From a virus, in the IMG/VR virus record IMGVR_UViG_3300025816_000006, positions 1-64,000 of that record: a stretch of DNA of 64,000 bases. One strand, written 5' to 3'. The number at the start of each line of letters is the position of its first letter. The first letter of the stretch is position 1. The notes under the pieces are model-generated. The model was not told where the DNA came from and made no database searches. It saw nothing but the letters and a program-made list of their open reading frames with translations. The translations under genes were made by a program, and so were the position numbers. Shown one piece after another: positions 26,519-36,836 of this stretch.

Positions 26519-29215
26519 ATGGCTAGAGGTAACTGTTGTGACATATGCACTCCCCCTCCAGACTCCTGTGTGCTAGGGGCTTGCTGCTATGACGACGGAG
26601 ATAACGTTGACATTACCTGTGAAGATAATGTAACGGAGTCGTATTGTCTCACAAAAGCAAATTCTGTATTTAACGCTAGAGGTGTTTGCGGAGAAAAAAT
26701 AACTTGTGACAGTTACTATGAACCTAAACTATCTCAGCTTGGGGGTTATTCTTACATAGTTATAAAGTCGGATGGATCTGTAGTCACTTGGAAGACAATA
26801 TCAGAGGAAGATGATCCATTTAGAAGAAGGTCTGGCATAAACACCGAAGAGTCTTTGATGCTTTCAGACGAAGACGCTTTAAGAATACAACCCACACCGT
26901 TTGGTGACAATGGCGCTGTTAGGATACATGCAGATGGTAATCAATTTTGCGCCGTAAGGAAAAAAGATGGAACATTTGTTGCATGGGGTAAGCATATAGA
27001 TAGCTCTCAGGCGACAGTTATAGAAGAGGGTATAAAAAACGCAAAGAAAATAATATACTCTACAAATTCTGGTTGCGCCCTGAAAGAAGATGGAACGATA
27101 TTTACTTTCTACTTTGGCCCTGTTTATCAATCCACTCTTAATACTGGTTTCCGTATACCTGCAAATCTTTCTGCTTTATTGTCAGACCCAAACAATCCCG
27201 TTGTAGATATATTTGTTAATGGCGAGCAAGGCATCGGCGGTGCGTTTTGCGCACTTCTTAAAGATAACAACGCTTTTATGTGGGGCTATGTTACGGCGGG
27301 GTCGCAACAAGGCTATCATCCCTATGATGTGAATGAAGACGGGAGAATAACGACTTCTGATATACTTTCAATTCTTAACTTTGTTAGTCGTGGAGATCCT
27401 TATAACAGCAGATACGATTTAAATAACGACGGGAGAGTAACGTCTTCTGATACTCTTTTAATTCTCAACTACACCTCCTCGTATGGAGAGAGTAGCGACA
27501 GCGAGACAGAGGGCATTCAAAAACCGATTACAAATGTTAGCGGTGTATTCGGTGGCGCTGCCAGCTTTAGTTTCATAAAAAATGATGGATCTTTTTATAC
27601 AACATTGAATCCCGGCAGCAAGCAGTCTCAATTAACAAACGTTAGCGGTGTTTTCTTTACACGGAGCGCAGCTTGTGCATTACAGCACGACGGAACAGTT
27701 GTTGCTTGGGGCAACTCTAGTTATGGTGGGTTTATTGATCCTGTGCTTCAGCAAAGTTTAGATGAAAGGCCGATCACAAATGTGTTTGCGTCAGAAGGAG
27801 CCTTTGTTGCCACAAGAGGTCCATCTCCAAACAGGCTACTTTCTGTCGAAAACTTAATCTCTTGGGGACACGCTGATTACGGTGGTGATAAATCGAAAAT
27901 ATATACGGGTTTTAATGACCCGAACACCGACTTAAAATTTAGAGGCGGGCCGTATCATGTTTTTGAAACAAGAAAAGGATTTGTTTTTTCTAGCATGACT
28001 CATTGGGGAGGTCTAAACTACACAAATTTTGACCCATACGGAAACAATAATTTTATTGATGACAAATCTCCGTTTAAACCGGCTGTTGATGTCAAATCTA
28101 ATTATTATGCAATTTCAGCGATTAATGATGAAGGAAGGGTGTTTTCTTTTGGTAGAATTGCCAACGGTGGATACGGAACAAGTGAGAGGTTTGATGGTTT
28201 AGATCGTAAGTTTACGCCCATTAGAAAGCTCAGACTTGAGGTTTTAGTTTCTAATGAAAATTCGTTTGCGGGTTTTTCCAAAGATGGCGGCATAGTTTGT
28301 TGGGGAAATGCTGATTTTACTGAGGACTGCATAAGTGTTGATACGGATGCTGAATACATCGAGGCGTCTTTGAATAGAAATACTACAACTGGCGTTACTC
28401 AACGTTTTATTGACAAGCAACTGAAAAAGATAGGATCTAATGTAAATCTTCATGGAGACCTAATAACGGCTGGTTATGAAGGATGTACATCATCTTCTAC
28501 CCAGAAAGATTTCTGTAAAACAGAAGATAGTCTAAGAGTAGATTGTAATCCACACACCGGCAAGTGTGATTACGGATTGGGAGATTTTTATCCTTTTATT
28601 AAAGTTGATAATTGTAAACAATGCGAAGAAATAGCTAACAATAAATCTTACGGCTCGACTCCCTATACCAGTATCCATCTTTTCACCAGAGACGCCGTGC
28701 TTGTGCCTAATTTTCAGCCAACGCAAAATGGAACAGAAGTTACATGTTTTAGAGAAGATTCAAACTGCGAAACTATTGGTGGCGGTCTTCGGGTTATAAC
28801 AAACGGCTCCTCTTCCTACGCTACAACAAAATCACGGTGTGAACAAGGAAATCTCGGCAACAGAGGCGTAGCCGTAAGCGGTGATGAAACATACTACAGT
28901 AAATTCCCAACTCCCATATTTGGAGCGGATGTTGGCCCCGGACCTAGCGGTTCTTGCTGCTTTGGTTTGATTTGCGAAGAAGGATATAATGAATATAAAC
29001 ACCACCCTAATTCAGAACAATGTAGAGACTTTAAGATATGCTACGAGCTTTTAACGGAGCAGCAGTGCTATCAACAAAAGTTTACCTTGAAGGCAGGAAC
29101 GTCTTTAACACCAATTAATTTTCTTAATAATGAAATAACTTATAAAACATATCATGATTTTGTTCCAGACGTAAATTGCGTAGACAGAACAGGGGAGGAA
29201 GGATGTCAACCGTAG
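26519..29215 (+). CDS. RCC1-like propeller adhesin with dockerin-like module
   Basis: An 898-residue protein. The N-terminus is a disulfide-rich GACC-type segment (Cys at 6, 7, 10, 17, 22, 23 and on). About seven RCC1-type blades follow, each with xxDGTxxxWG: CAVRKKDGTFVAWG near 145, CALQHDGTVVAWG near 384, GFSKDGGIVCWG near 584. Between the third and fourth lies a dockerin-like pair of 12-residue calcium loops, DVNEDGRITTSD (270-281) and DLNNDGRVTSSD (300-311). The C-terminus repeats the Cys-rich GSCC segment. Probably a virion adhesin. Confidence 0.75.
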   Translation: MARGNCCDICTPPPDSCVLGACCYDDGDNVDITCEDNVTESYCLTKANSVFNARGVCGEKITCDSYYEPKLSQLGGYSYIVIKSDGSVVTWKTISEEDDPFRRRSGINTEESLMLSDEDALRIQPTPFGDNGAVRIHADGNQFCAVRKKDGTFVAWGKHIDSSQATVIEEGIKNAKKIIYSTNSGCALKEDGTIFTFYFGPVYQSTLNTGFRIPANLSALLSDPNNPVVDIFVNGEQGIGGAFCALLKDNNAFMWGYVTAGSQQGYHPYDVNEDGRITTSDILSILNFVSRGDPYNSRYDLNNDGRVTSSDTLLILNYTSSYGESSDSETEGIQKPITNVSGVFGGAASFSFIKNDGSFYTTLNPGSKQSQLTNVSGVFFTRSAACALQHDGTVVAWGNSSYGGFIDPVLQQSLDERPITNVFASEGAFVATRGPSPNRLLSVENLISWGHADYGGDKSKIYTGFNDPNTDLKFRGGPYHVFETRKGFVFSSMTHWGGLNYTNFDPYGNNNFIDDKSPFKPAVDVKSNYYAISAINDEGRVFSFGRIANGGYGTSERFDGLDRKFTPIRKLRLEVLVSNENSFAGFSKDGGIVCWGNADFTEDCISVDTDAEYIEASLNRNTTTGVTQRFIDKQLKKIGSNVNLHGDLITAGYEGCTSSSTQKDFCKTEDSLRVDCNPHTGKCDYGLGDFYPFIKVDNCKQCEEIANNKSYGSTPYTSIHLFTRDAVLVPNFQPTQNGTEVTCFREDSNCETIGGGLRVITNGSSSYATTKSRCEQGNLGNRGVAVSGDETYYSKFPTPIFGADVGPGPSGSCCFGLICEEGYNEYKHHPNSEQCRDFKICYELLTEQQCYQQKFTLKAGTSLTPINFLNNEITYKTYHDFVPDVNCVDRTGEEGCQP

Positions 29216-30264
29216 GAAAGCTTTCAATAGGAATAGCCCATCACAATGATTTCGATGGCGCTTACTTCACAATTCAGGACATTAGAAAGGAACTTATTTA
29301 TAACGGAAGAAAAGATTTATTTGATAGAATAGAGTTTGTAATTGTAGAAAACAACAAAAAATCAGATCATGCAGAGGAATTGAAAAACTTTGCGGCCTCT
29401 ACGCTTTCTCAAAATAGATCACTAAATTATAATATATTCAGCGAGAGTGGCACTGCCGCCGTAAAAGATGAGATCGTAAGGCGCGCGACCGGAGACTTTG
29501 TTTTAGTTTTAGATTGTCATGTTTTGTTGTGTCCGACTGTATTGGTTATAGAGAAAATATTTGATTTTATGGAGAAAAATCCAGAGACAAACGACATCTA
29601 TAACGGACCATTAGTTCATGACAATATGTTTGGTCTCTCTACACACTATGAAAATACTTGGAGAGATAACAACTGGGGTACTTGGTCGTCTGCCTTCAAA
29701 TGCTCTTGCGGAGAGCTATACTTTGATATAGACTCAGACGTTGAAGAAGAAGAAATTATAATAAAAGATATATTTGATAACACTGAGGTACATCAATGCC
29801 CAAGCTGCTGTAAGGTTATGCCCAAAGATAAAGAACAGCTAAACAAAATGCTATCGTCTCAAGAATTACTACCCGTAGGACTTAATCCAGACGAAGAACC
29901 TTTTGAGATATTTGCCCAAGGAACCGGGTGTTTTTTGGTTAGAAGAGAATCTTGGCTTGGGTATAATGAACACGCAAGCGGCTTTGGTGGAGAAGAATGT
30001 TACATACACGAAAAGTATAGACAAAATGGAAACAAGGCATACTGCTTGCCGTTTTTAAAATGGCTACATAGATTTGGAAGGTCTGAAGATATAGAGTATC
30101 CAGCAAAGGTAGAATACAAGCTAAGAAACTATGTATTAGAATTTGTAGAGTTAAATTTAGACATGACTCCAATTTACCAGCATTTCGTTAAAGAAAATGG
30201 GTTTGACGAAATAGTGTATAATAGTTTTGTAAGAGAGGCAAAATATCTATATAATAGGGAATAG
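29203..30264 (+). CDS. GT-A glycosyltransferase with Cys-rich insert
   Basis: A 353-residue GT-A enzyme. The ATG at 29203 has a near-perfect GGGGAGGAAGG ribosome site and overlaps the previous gene by 13 bases; the open frame's upstream extension is ignored. ATGDFVLVLDCHV (95-107) holds a DxH variant of the metal-binding DxD motif. Cys167, Cys169, Cys199, Cys202 and Cys203 form a zinc-ribbon-like insert. Its neighbours are fibre genes, so it may glycosylate a virion fibre. The sugar donor is unknown. Confidence 0.75.
   Translation: MSTVGKLSIGIAHHNDFDGAYFTIQDIRKELIYNGRKDLFDRIEFVIVENNKKSDHAEELKNFAASTLSQNRSLNYNIFSESGTAAVKDEIVRRATGDFVLVLDCHVLLCPTVLVIEKIFDFMEKNPETNDIYNGPLVHDNMFGLSTHYENTWRDNNWGTWSSAFKCSCGELYFDIDSDVEEEEIIIKDIFDNTEVHQCPSCCKVMPKDKEQLNKMLSSQELLPVGLNPDEEPFEIFAQGTGCFLVRRESWLGYNEHASGFGGEECYIHEKYRQNGNKAYCLPFLKWLHRFGRSEDIEYPAKVEYKLRNYVLEFVELNLDMTPIYQHFVKENGFDEIVYNSFVREAKYLYNRE
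30214..30223 (+). promoter_or_regulatory. candidate late promoter inside the glycosyltransferase 3' end
   Basis: GTGTATAATA 45 bases before the next start codon, within coding sequence. Confidence 0.45.
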
Positions 30265-30267
30265 AAA

Positions 30268-33200
30268 ATGGCACTTATAATAGCAGATAGAGTAAAAGAA
30301 ACCACCATCACTCAGGGTACTGGAACAATTACCCTTAGTGGCGCTACATTTGGTGGTTTTCAGTCATTTTCCGATGCTATTGGTGAAGGTAACACCACCT
30401 ACTATTGCGTACAAAATGAGAGTAATTTTGAAATTGGTATTGGTACATTCTCATCCGGCAGTTTAAGCAGAGACACCGTAATAAAAAGTTCTAATTCTGA
30501 CAATAAAATATCTATTGTTGGAGTAGCTGTGGTCTTTGGGGTGGTTCCATCAAATAAACTTATATACAAAAACGCAGACGGTAACTTTGTAATATCGGGC
30601 GATATAAATGTAGACGATGTAAATGCCGATCTAGTTAGTGCAAACAGTGGCGACTTTGGATCTATCTTGACAAATGGTGCCACTAGCAGCGGGTTGCTTA
30701 CTTTAAAAAGAACTAACGCTGGAAACTTTATACATGCATATGTGGACGATGCAAACGATAGAACAATTGGTCTTTACTCTGACGCAAATACTTCCCCTAC
30801 GTGGAGGTTGGGGTTAAAAACTTCACCTCTTGACCCAACTGCTGCACCTAGTTATGGATATTTCTATGCCAGCGAGGGCGCTGGTGGATTGATTGGAAAT
30901 GCTGATAATCAAATAACCATAGCAAACTCTGCCCCTTTTGTAGTAAAACATCAAGGTGTAGATGTCATAACTGCTCACTATAGCACAGGTGTACACTTAC
31001 AATCTAACAGTAGTTCTTATCCAGCCTTCGTTGTCAACGGTGGTGCGGCGCTTTCTGCTGATATTCAAAGATGGAACAACAATGCAGGAACCGCTTTGTC
31101 TGTTGTTGATAATGCTGGTAATTTTGGAATTAGAAATTCTAATCCGTCCTATCAGTTAGACGTTACCGGAACTGGGAATTTTAGTCAAAGTATTCGTTTT
31201 GGCGACGGCACTGTTCAATCAACAGCTTATGTAAACTCTAGCGGCGAATTACAGTCTCAAATTACAACCAACGCCGCCGTTAGTGGGTCTTTACAATCAC
31301 AAATCACTTCTAATACTGCTGTGAGTGGGTCATTACAACCTCAAATTACAGTTAACGCTGCTGTTAGCGGTGTTTTGCAGTCTCAAATATCTAACATTGA
31401 ATCTACTTCTGTTCTTAGCGGTGTTCTTCAGCCTCAGATTACTATCAACGCTGCCGTTAGCGGCGTACTACAACCACAGATTACAACCAACGACACTAGA
31501 GCCAGTGGTTTAATAGCGAGCGTTAGCGGTGTATTGCAACATCCCGTTACTCTCAACTCTAACTTGAGTGGTGTATTACAACCACAGATTACAACCAACG
31601 ACACTAGAGCCAGTGGTCTGATTGCCAGCGTTAGCGGTGCGTTGCAGCACCCTGTTACTCTCAACTCCAATCTAAGTGGCGTTTTACAACCGCAAATCAC
31701 AACTAACGATACCAGAGCTAGCGGGCTTATACAGAGTACTATTGATAGTATGTCTGGAATTATCGTTAAAGAAGCCGATGGAAGCCCAAACGTAAGCAAT
31801 GTAAACACAATAGTTGTTGGCAATGGCACACTTACGGACAATAGTAATGGGCAAGTAACAATCACTACTGGAGGTGGAGTTGGTGGTATCTCCAACGTGG
31901 TTGAAGACACAACACCTCAGTTGGGTGGTACTTTAGATGCTAACGGAAATAGCATTGACATGGGTACTAACACCATTACTGACGCCAAGGTCGGACAGTG
32001 GGATACTGCATACGGATGGGGAGATCACAGTTCTGCTGGATACTTAACTGCTCATCCAACAATTGGCGCTGCTTCAAGCAGTGATAATTCAGGTAGAACT
32101 TACATCCAAGACATTACTCTTGATAGTAATGGACATGTTACGGGATTGGTAACAGCAACAGAGACAGTAACAAACACAGATACTCAACTCACCCAAGAGC
32201 AGGTTGAGGACTTTGTGGGAGGTATGCTAGACGGCGATGAGACATTTATAACTGTCACTTACGACGATACGGATGGCAATATAGACTTTACCGTTCCCGT
32301 TAAAGACGAAGATAATATGGCCTCTAATAGTGCTAGCCATTTAGCTACACAACAATCTATTAAATCTTATGTAGACACAGAGATAACCAATCTTATTGGT
32401 GGAGCGCCCGGAGCTTTAGATACACTGAATGAACTTGCAGCAGCGATTAATGACGATGCTAGTTATGCCTCAACTATTACTACTGCATTAGCTGGCAAAC
32501 AAGCTGTAGACGCAGGCTTGACATCTATAGCTGGATTAACTACCGCTGCTGACAAGATGATTTACACCACAGGCTCTGATACGTATGCTGTTACGGACTT
32601 GACAGCAGCAGCTAGGGGTTTATTGGATGATGCGAATGTTTCAGCGATGAGAACTACACTAGGTGTAGACGCTGCCGGTACTGACAACTCCACGAATGTA
32701 ACATTGGTTACATCAAGTCATGATTATCTTTCAATTTCAACTCAAGCAATAACGCTGGGTCAAATTGACATTGGGGATGACACAAACCTTACTGCTGGAG
32801 ACGGTTTAACATTAACGGGCGATACTTTAAGTGTAAATGTTGATGACAGCACAATAGAAATAAATAGTGATTCGCTAAGAGTTAAAGCCGATGGTATTGG
32901 TGCATCGCATCTTGCAAACACATCCGTAACTGCTGGAAGTTACACAAATGCAGACATCACGGTTGATGCTCAAGGTAGAATTACCGCCGCTGCCAATGGA
33001 AGCGGTGGAGGTGGTGGTGGTAGTATGTCTCAATTCATTCTAGAGGATGACAGTGGTGACGAAGTAACAATAGACAACAATAAAGAAGTCAAATTTATTG
33101 GTGCTGGCGGACTTACCATTAATTGGACTGACACAGATAACGGCACAGATGCCGACCCATACGACCTAACATTCACTATAGGTACACTTAACCAAAATAC

Positions 33201-34503
33201 AACAGGAAGTGCAGCTACTCTTACCACAGCAAGAGCTATAGCGCTAGATGGAGACGTAACAGGTACAGCAAACTTTGACGGTTCGGCAGGCATATCCATT
33301 ACTAGCACAATAGCTGATGATGCTGTCACTTACGCGAAGATGCAGAATGTCACCGCGACGAACGTGGTTCTTGGTAGAGATAGTGCTGGAGCAGGTATTG
33401 TAGAAGAAATAAGTGCTGCAAACCTCAGAACGATAATTAATGTTGAGGATGGGGCAGACGTTACAGATGCTACCAATGTGACCGCAGCGGGCGCCCTAAT
33501 GGATAGCGAGCTAACCGACTTAGCTGGTGTTAAAGGGGTTACTATCTCTACACTACAGGTTAAACCCACTGAAGGAGCTTTTGCCAATGGAGATAAGACT
33601 AAGCTAGATGGCATTGAGGCTAGTGCTGACGTAACGGATACAGCCAATGTAACTTCTGCTGGAGCCTTGATGGATTCAGAGGTAACAAATCTCGCACTTG
33701 TAAAAGCCTTAACAAAGGGTATTTCAGACGGAAACGTTCTAACAGCTAACGATGCAGTAGCAGACGATGACTTCCTTAGAATTAATGGTACAGAAGTAGA
33801 AGGTCGCACCGCTTCGGAAGTTCTCTCAGATATCTCAGCAGCACCAGCGGCGGGTAGCTCCAGTATTGTTACCGTAGGAACTATTGGCACAGGCACATGG
33901 CAGGGAACGGCGATTGCTACCGCGTATATTGCTGACGATGCTGTTACGGCTGACAAGCTAGCCAATACGTCAGTAACTGCGGGATCATACACAGCCGCTG
34001 ATATTACTGTGGATGCTCAAGGTAGAATTACCGCTGCTTCTAATGGTAGTGGCGGTGCTGTTTCTGCTGTTGCCAATGGTGCAGACAACAGAGTGGTAAC
34101 ATTCAGTAGCACTGACGCTCTAAATGGTGAAGCAAATCTAACTTTTGACGGCTCCACCCTCGCGGTCAATGGTGCTTTCACAGCAACCACAAAGTCGTTC
34201 TTGATAGACCACCCAACAAAAGAAGGGATGAAACTTCAGTATGCGTCTCTGGAAGGTCCAGAAAATGGTGTATATATTAGGGGAACTAGTGGTTCTAATA
34301 TTATTACACTGCCAGACTATTGGGCGGATTTAGTAGATCAGTCTACTGTCACAGTTACTCTTACTCCAATAGGATTTTATCAAGCACTTTACATAGAAGA
34401 AAAAGATAAAAATTACATAAAGGTTGGTGGCTCTAAAGGCAGTTATGATTACGTTGTTTACGGTGAGCGCAAAGACGTTGAAAAACTAAAGGTGGAGTGG
34501 TAA
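30268..34503 (+). CDS. very long tail fibre with C-terminal EGPE domain
   Basis: A 1411-residue fibre. Residues 1-105 are an adaptor domain shared with the protein at 43931 (DRVKETT...GTGTITLSG...FQSFSD). A 36-residue repeat (108 bp, near 31470, 31578 and a diverged third) holds NDTRASGLIASVSG. The motif NADITVDAQGRITAAANGSG and its near copy ADITVDAQGRITAASNGSGG are typical fibre linkers. The last 110 residues (FLIDHPTKEG, LEGPENGVYIRG, LPDYW, TVTLTPIG) are the fibre C-terminal domain found in cyanophage and pelagiphage fibres. Confidence 0.8.
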   Translation: MALIIADRVKETTITQGTGTITLSGATFGGFQSFSDAIGEGNTTYYCVQNESNFEIGIGTFSSGSLSRDTVIKSSNSDNKISIVGVAVVFGVVPSNKLIYKNADGNFVISGDINVDDVNADLVSANSGDFGSILTNGATSSGLLTLKRTNAGNFIHAYVDDANDRTIGLYSDANTSPTWRLGLKTSPLDPTAAPSYGYFYASEGAGGLIGNADNQITIANSAPFVVKHQGVDVITAHYSTGVHLQSNSSSYPAFVVNGGAALSADIQRWNNNAGTALSVVDNAGNFGIRNSNPSYQLDVTGTGNFSQSIRFGDGTVQSTAYVNSSGELQSQITTNAAVSGSLQSQITSNTAVSGSLQPQITVNAAVSGVLQSQISNIESTSVLSGVLQPQITINAAVSGVLQPQITTNDTRASGLIASVSGVLQHPVTLNSNLSGVLQPQITTNDTRASGLIASVSGALQHPVTLNSNLSGVLQPQITTNDTRASGLIQSTIDSMSGIIVKEADGSPNVSNVNTIVVGNGTLTDNSNGQVTITTGGGVGGISNVVEDTTPQLGGTLDANGNSIDMGTNTITDAKVGQWDTAYGWGDHSSAGYLTAHPTIGAASSSDNSGRTYIQDITLDSNGHVTGLVTATETVTNTDTQLTQEQVEDFVGGMLDGDETFITVTYDDTDGNIDFTVPVKDEDNMASNSASHLATQQSIKSYVDTEITNLIGGAPGALDTLNELAAAINDDASYASTITTALAGKQAVDAGLTSIAGLTTAADKMIYTTGSDTYAVTDLTAAARGLLDDANVSAMRTTLGVDAAGTDNSTNVTLVTSSHDYLSISTQAITLGQIDIGDDTNLTAGDGLTLTGDTLSVNVDDSTIEINSDSLRVKADGIGASHLANTSVTAGSYTNADITVDAQGRITAAANGSGGGGGGSMSQFILEDDSGDEVTIDNNKEVKFIGAGGLTINWTDTDNGTDADPYDLTFTIGTLNQNTTGSAATLTTARAIALDGDVTGTANFDGSAGISITSTIADDAVTYAKMQNVTATNVVLGRDSAGAGIVEEISAANLRTIINVEDGADVTDATNVTAAGALMDSELTDLAGVKGVTISTLQVKPTEGAFANGDKTKLDGIEASADVTDTANVTSAGALMDSEVTNLALVKALTKGISDGNVLTANDAVADDDFLRINGTEVEGRTASEVLSDISAAPAAGSSSIVTVGTIGTGTWQGTAIATAYIADDAVTADKLANTSVTAGSYTAADITVDAQGRITAASNGSGGAVSAVANGADNRVVTFSSTDALNGEANLTFDGSTLAVNGAFTATTKSFLIDHPTKEGMKLQYASLEGPENGVYIRGTSGSNIITLPDYWADLVDQSTVTVTLTPIGFYQALYIEEKDKNYIKVGGSKGSYDYVVYGERKDVEKLKVEW

Positions 34504-35183
34504 TGGCTGTAACATACAACTCTAGTATTATTAGGGATAATTTAATTTTTTGCATGGACGCTGCTGATATAAATGGAGGATCGTCTGCTGAAGACATTGT
34601 AGGTTCTTCTACAACAGCGCTTGTTAATGAAGCTTCGTTTGATAGCGCTGATTACGGTTCTATTTTATTAGACGGTACGGATGATCACATAACTACAAAT
34701 TTAAGTAATTCTGTTTTCTCTAGTACTGACACGCAGTTTACTATAGATATTTGGTTAAAAGCAGACATAAATAATTCTGCACTTGGTATATATGGATTTA
34801 CTGATGGCGGGGGAGAGTATATAGAAATTAGAATGGATGGAACTAAATACATGTTTTCTACAAGGTATAATTCTATCACTAGAAGCGCAACTGGAACAGC
34901 GGTTACGAACACTTGGACAAACTTGACGTGCGTAAAAGCTCCGGGGCTACAAGATGTTTACCTTAATGGTGAGATAGAAACGGTTGGGTCTCCAAACACA
35001 GCGCAGGGAGACGATCTAAGTTTTGGAAGCATGTCGCCGGTTTTTGGGGCTAGAGGAAATTCTGCAAGTCCATCTGCCTCTTATTGGAATGGAAATATTT
35101 CTGTTGTCAGAGTTTACGATAGAGCTTTATCAAGTGTTGAAATAAGGACAAACTACAATGCTACTAAGAGGAGATATTTATGA
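34503..35183 (+). CDS. LamG/concanavalin-like lectin protein 1
   Basis: A 226-residue single-domain LamG-like protein: NLIFCMDAADINGGSS start, DGTDDHITTNLSN strand, TFTIDIWLKAD-type centre, and ending NYNATKRRYL. The start at 34503 overlaps the stop of the fibre gene (TAATG). Concanavalin-A-like domains bind sugars, fitting receptor recognition. It is the first of three tandem paralogues in the fibre region. Confidence 0.75.
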   Translation: MAVTYNSSIIRDNLIFCMDAADINGGSSAEDIVGSSTTALVNEASFDSADYGSILLDGTDDHITTNLSNSVFSSTDTQFTIDIWLKADINNSALGIYGFTDGGGEYIEIRMDGTKYMFSTRYNSITRSATGTAVTNTWTNLTCVKAPGLQDVYLNGEIETVGSPNTAQGDDLSFGSMSPVFGARGNSASPSASYWNGNISVVRVYDRALSSVEIRTNYNATKRRYL

Positions 35184-35446
35184 GTCATAGTGATTTTGAC
35201 CACAGACATTACGTTGTTATTTCAGCAAGTGATGTCCCAAATATAGACTTTACTCAAGTGATGGAAACGTCTGCTGAGACTTTGCGTTTCAGTGTAGACG
35301 GAACCTTGACGTTTGTAAAGTATGAGGGCGACATGCCTTCAAGTGTAACCGCCTGCTCCAGCAAGAGTCAAGAGTATTCTCATGATGAGATTCTGGCGAT
35401 TCTGAATAATGAAGATCAGGTTTGGTGGGTGGAGGAAACACCGTAA
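35180..35446 (+). CDS. 88-residue hypothetical protein between lectins
   Basis: Begins MSHSDFDHRHYVVISASDVP, ATGA overlap with the previous gene, stop overlapping the next start. The C-terminal SHDEILAILNNEDQVWW helix resembles small fibre-associated chaperone segments. It probably assists or caps the neighbouring lectins, by position only. Confidence 0.6.
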   Translation: MSHSDFDHRHYVVISASDVPNIDFTQVMETSAETLRFSVDGTLTFVKYEGDMPSSVTACSSKSQEYSHDEILAILNNEDQVWWVEETP

Positions 35447-36132
35447 TGGGATTAACACACTCCCCTAAAATTGTTACAGACGGTCTGGTGCTGTGTTTGG
35501 ATGCTGCAAATCAACGTAGCTACCCCAAGTCTGGAACGACTTGGAGTGATCTTACAGGCGGAAATAATGGAACATTAGCTAATGGACCTTCTTTCGGCGC
35601 TGAAAACGGTGGGGTTATTTCGTTAGATGGAAGTGATGATAAAATTTCAATATCTAATACTGATATATTTTCTTTAGTCGCTAATCAGGGTTTTTCTATT
35701 TGTATAATAGCTAAAGATATTGGCTACTTATTTTATATAGATCTTGGTTCAAATCTCGGCGAGCAAATGGGGTTTAACAATACGGAATTTTATTGGTCGG
35801 GTGCGGGCAGAGGTGCTGCTTATGCAGAAGTAGAATATAACACCACTTTTTCTGCTGGCACTTGGTATCATATCGTTTGCACTAGAGATACTTCGGGAAA
35901 CCCCAGAGTTTATATCAATGGGGTGTTTAAAGGAACTACCAATCCTAACAATGCCAATAACATTAATTCTTCAATTGATTTTTCTTCTGCTTCTGAATTT
36001 CAACTTGGATACTCTACCTCCTACAACAGCTATGGTTCGACCACTTTTTCTCATTTTTCTTATTATAATCGTGAACTAACCGCCAAAGAAATCCGCCAGA
36101 ATTACGAAGCAACAAAAGGGAGGTACACATAA
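35446..36132 (+). CDS. LamG/concanavalin-like lectin protein 2
   Basis: A 228-residue LamG protein beginning MGLTHSPKIVTDGLVLCLDA. The family cues are LVLCLDAANQRSYPKSGTTW, ISLDGSDDKISISNT and the closing LTAKEIRQNYEATKGRYT. TAATG overlap with the preceding stop fixes the start. Paralogous to the genes on either side (34503 and 36132). Confidence 0.78.
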   Translation: MGLTHSPKIVTDGLVLCLDAANQRSYPKSGTTWSDLTGGNNGTLANGPSFGAENGGVISLDGSDDKISISNTDIFSLVANQGFSICIIAKDIGYLFYIDLGSNLGEQMGFNNTEFYWSGAGRGAAYAEVEYNTTFSAGTWYHIVCTRDTSGNPRVYINGVFKGTTNPNNANNINSSIDFSSASEFQLGYSTSYNSYGSTTFSHFSYYNRELTAKEIRQNYEATKGRYT

Positions 36133-36836
36133 TGGCTATTAATGCTGGACCCAAAATAGAAATAGATGACCTTGACTTTGTTTTAGATGCTGCCAATCCA
36201 AGAAGTTATCCTAGAAACGGATCAAACTGGAAGGGGCTAAAAAGAAAGAACAATTTCGCCCTTACAAATAACCCTAGTTTCAACACTGCAAACGGCGGGT
36301 TTTTTACTTTTGATGGAACTGATGACTATGTGGACTTGGGTGATCTTTCGTCTCAATTAAGCAACGTAACCCAGTATTCAATAGGTTGCTGGTTTTATAT
36401 ACCAGATATAACCGTTGCTGGCAATGGCGGTATTCTTGGAAGGAACAATAATACACCTAGTCAACTTAGTATCATGTTTTCTGGCGTTAGATTACGAATA
36501 CGTAGTAAAAATGATCGCGTGAAATATGGACAAATTGATATATCTACAATAACATCAAACAATAAATGGACACATCTTTTTGTAGTTTTTGACGGTTCTG
36601 GTACGGGCAATGCAGAAAGATTAAAATGTTTTATTGACGGAGAACAGGTTACATTGAGTTTTACTGGCACGATAAACAGTACTACGGGAACTGTAAGTGC
36701 AACAGATTACACTCTTGGTAGAGGTAGAAGTAATTATTTAGATGGTGGTATTTCTAATTTTAAAATTTATAAACGCGCACTAAGTGCAAGGCGAATACTC
36801 GGAAACTACAAGGCAACCAGAGGGAGATATACATAA
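36132..36836 (+). CDS. LamG/concanavalin-like lectin protein 3
   Basis: A 234-residue LamG protein beginning MAINAGPKIEIDDLDFVLDA, with FTFDGTDDYVDLGDLSS and a closing NYKATRGRYT. The last member of the tandem triplet; all three end with a similar (N)YxATxxRY motif. Overlap TAATG with the previous gene. Confidence 0.78.
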   Translation: MAINAGPKIEIDDLDFVLDAANPRSYPRNGSNWKGLKRKNNFALTNNPSFNTANGGFFTFDGTDDYVDLGDLSSQLSNVTQYSIGCWFYIPDITVAGNGGILGRNNNTPSQLSIMFSGVRLRIRSKNDRVKYGQIDISTITSNNKWTHLFVVFDGSGTGNAERLKCFIDGEQVTLSFTGTINSTTGTVSATDYTLGRGRSNYLDGGISNFKIYKRALSARRILGNYKATRGRYT

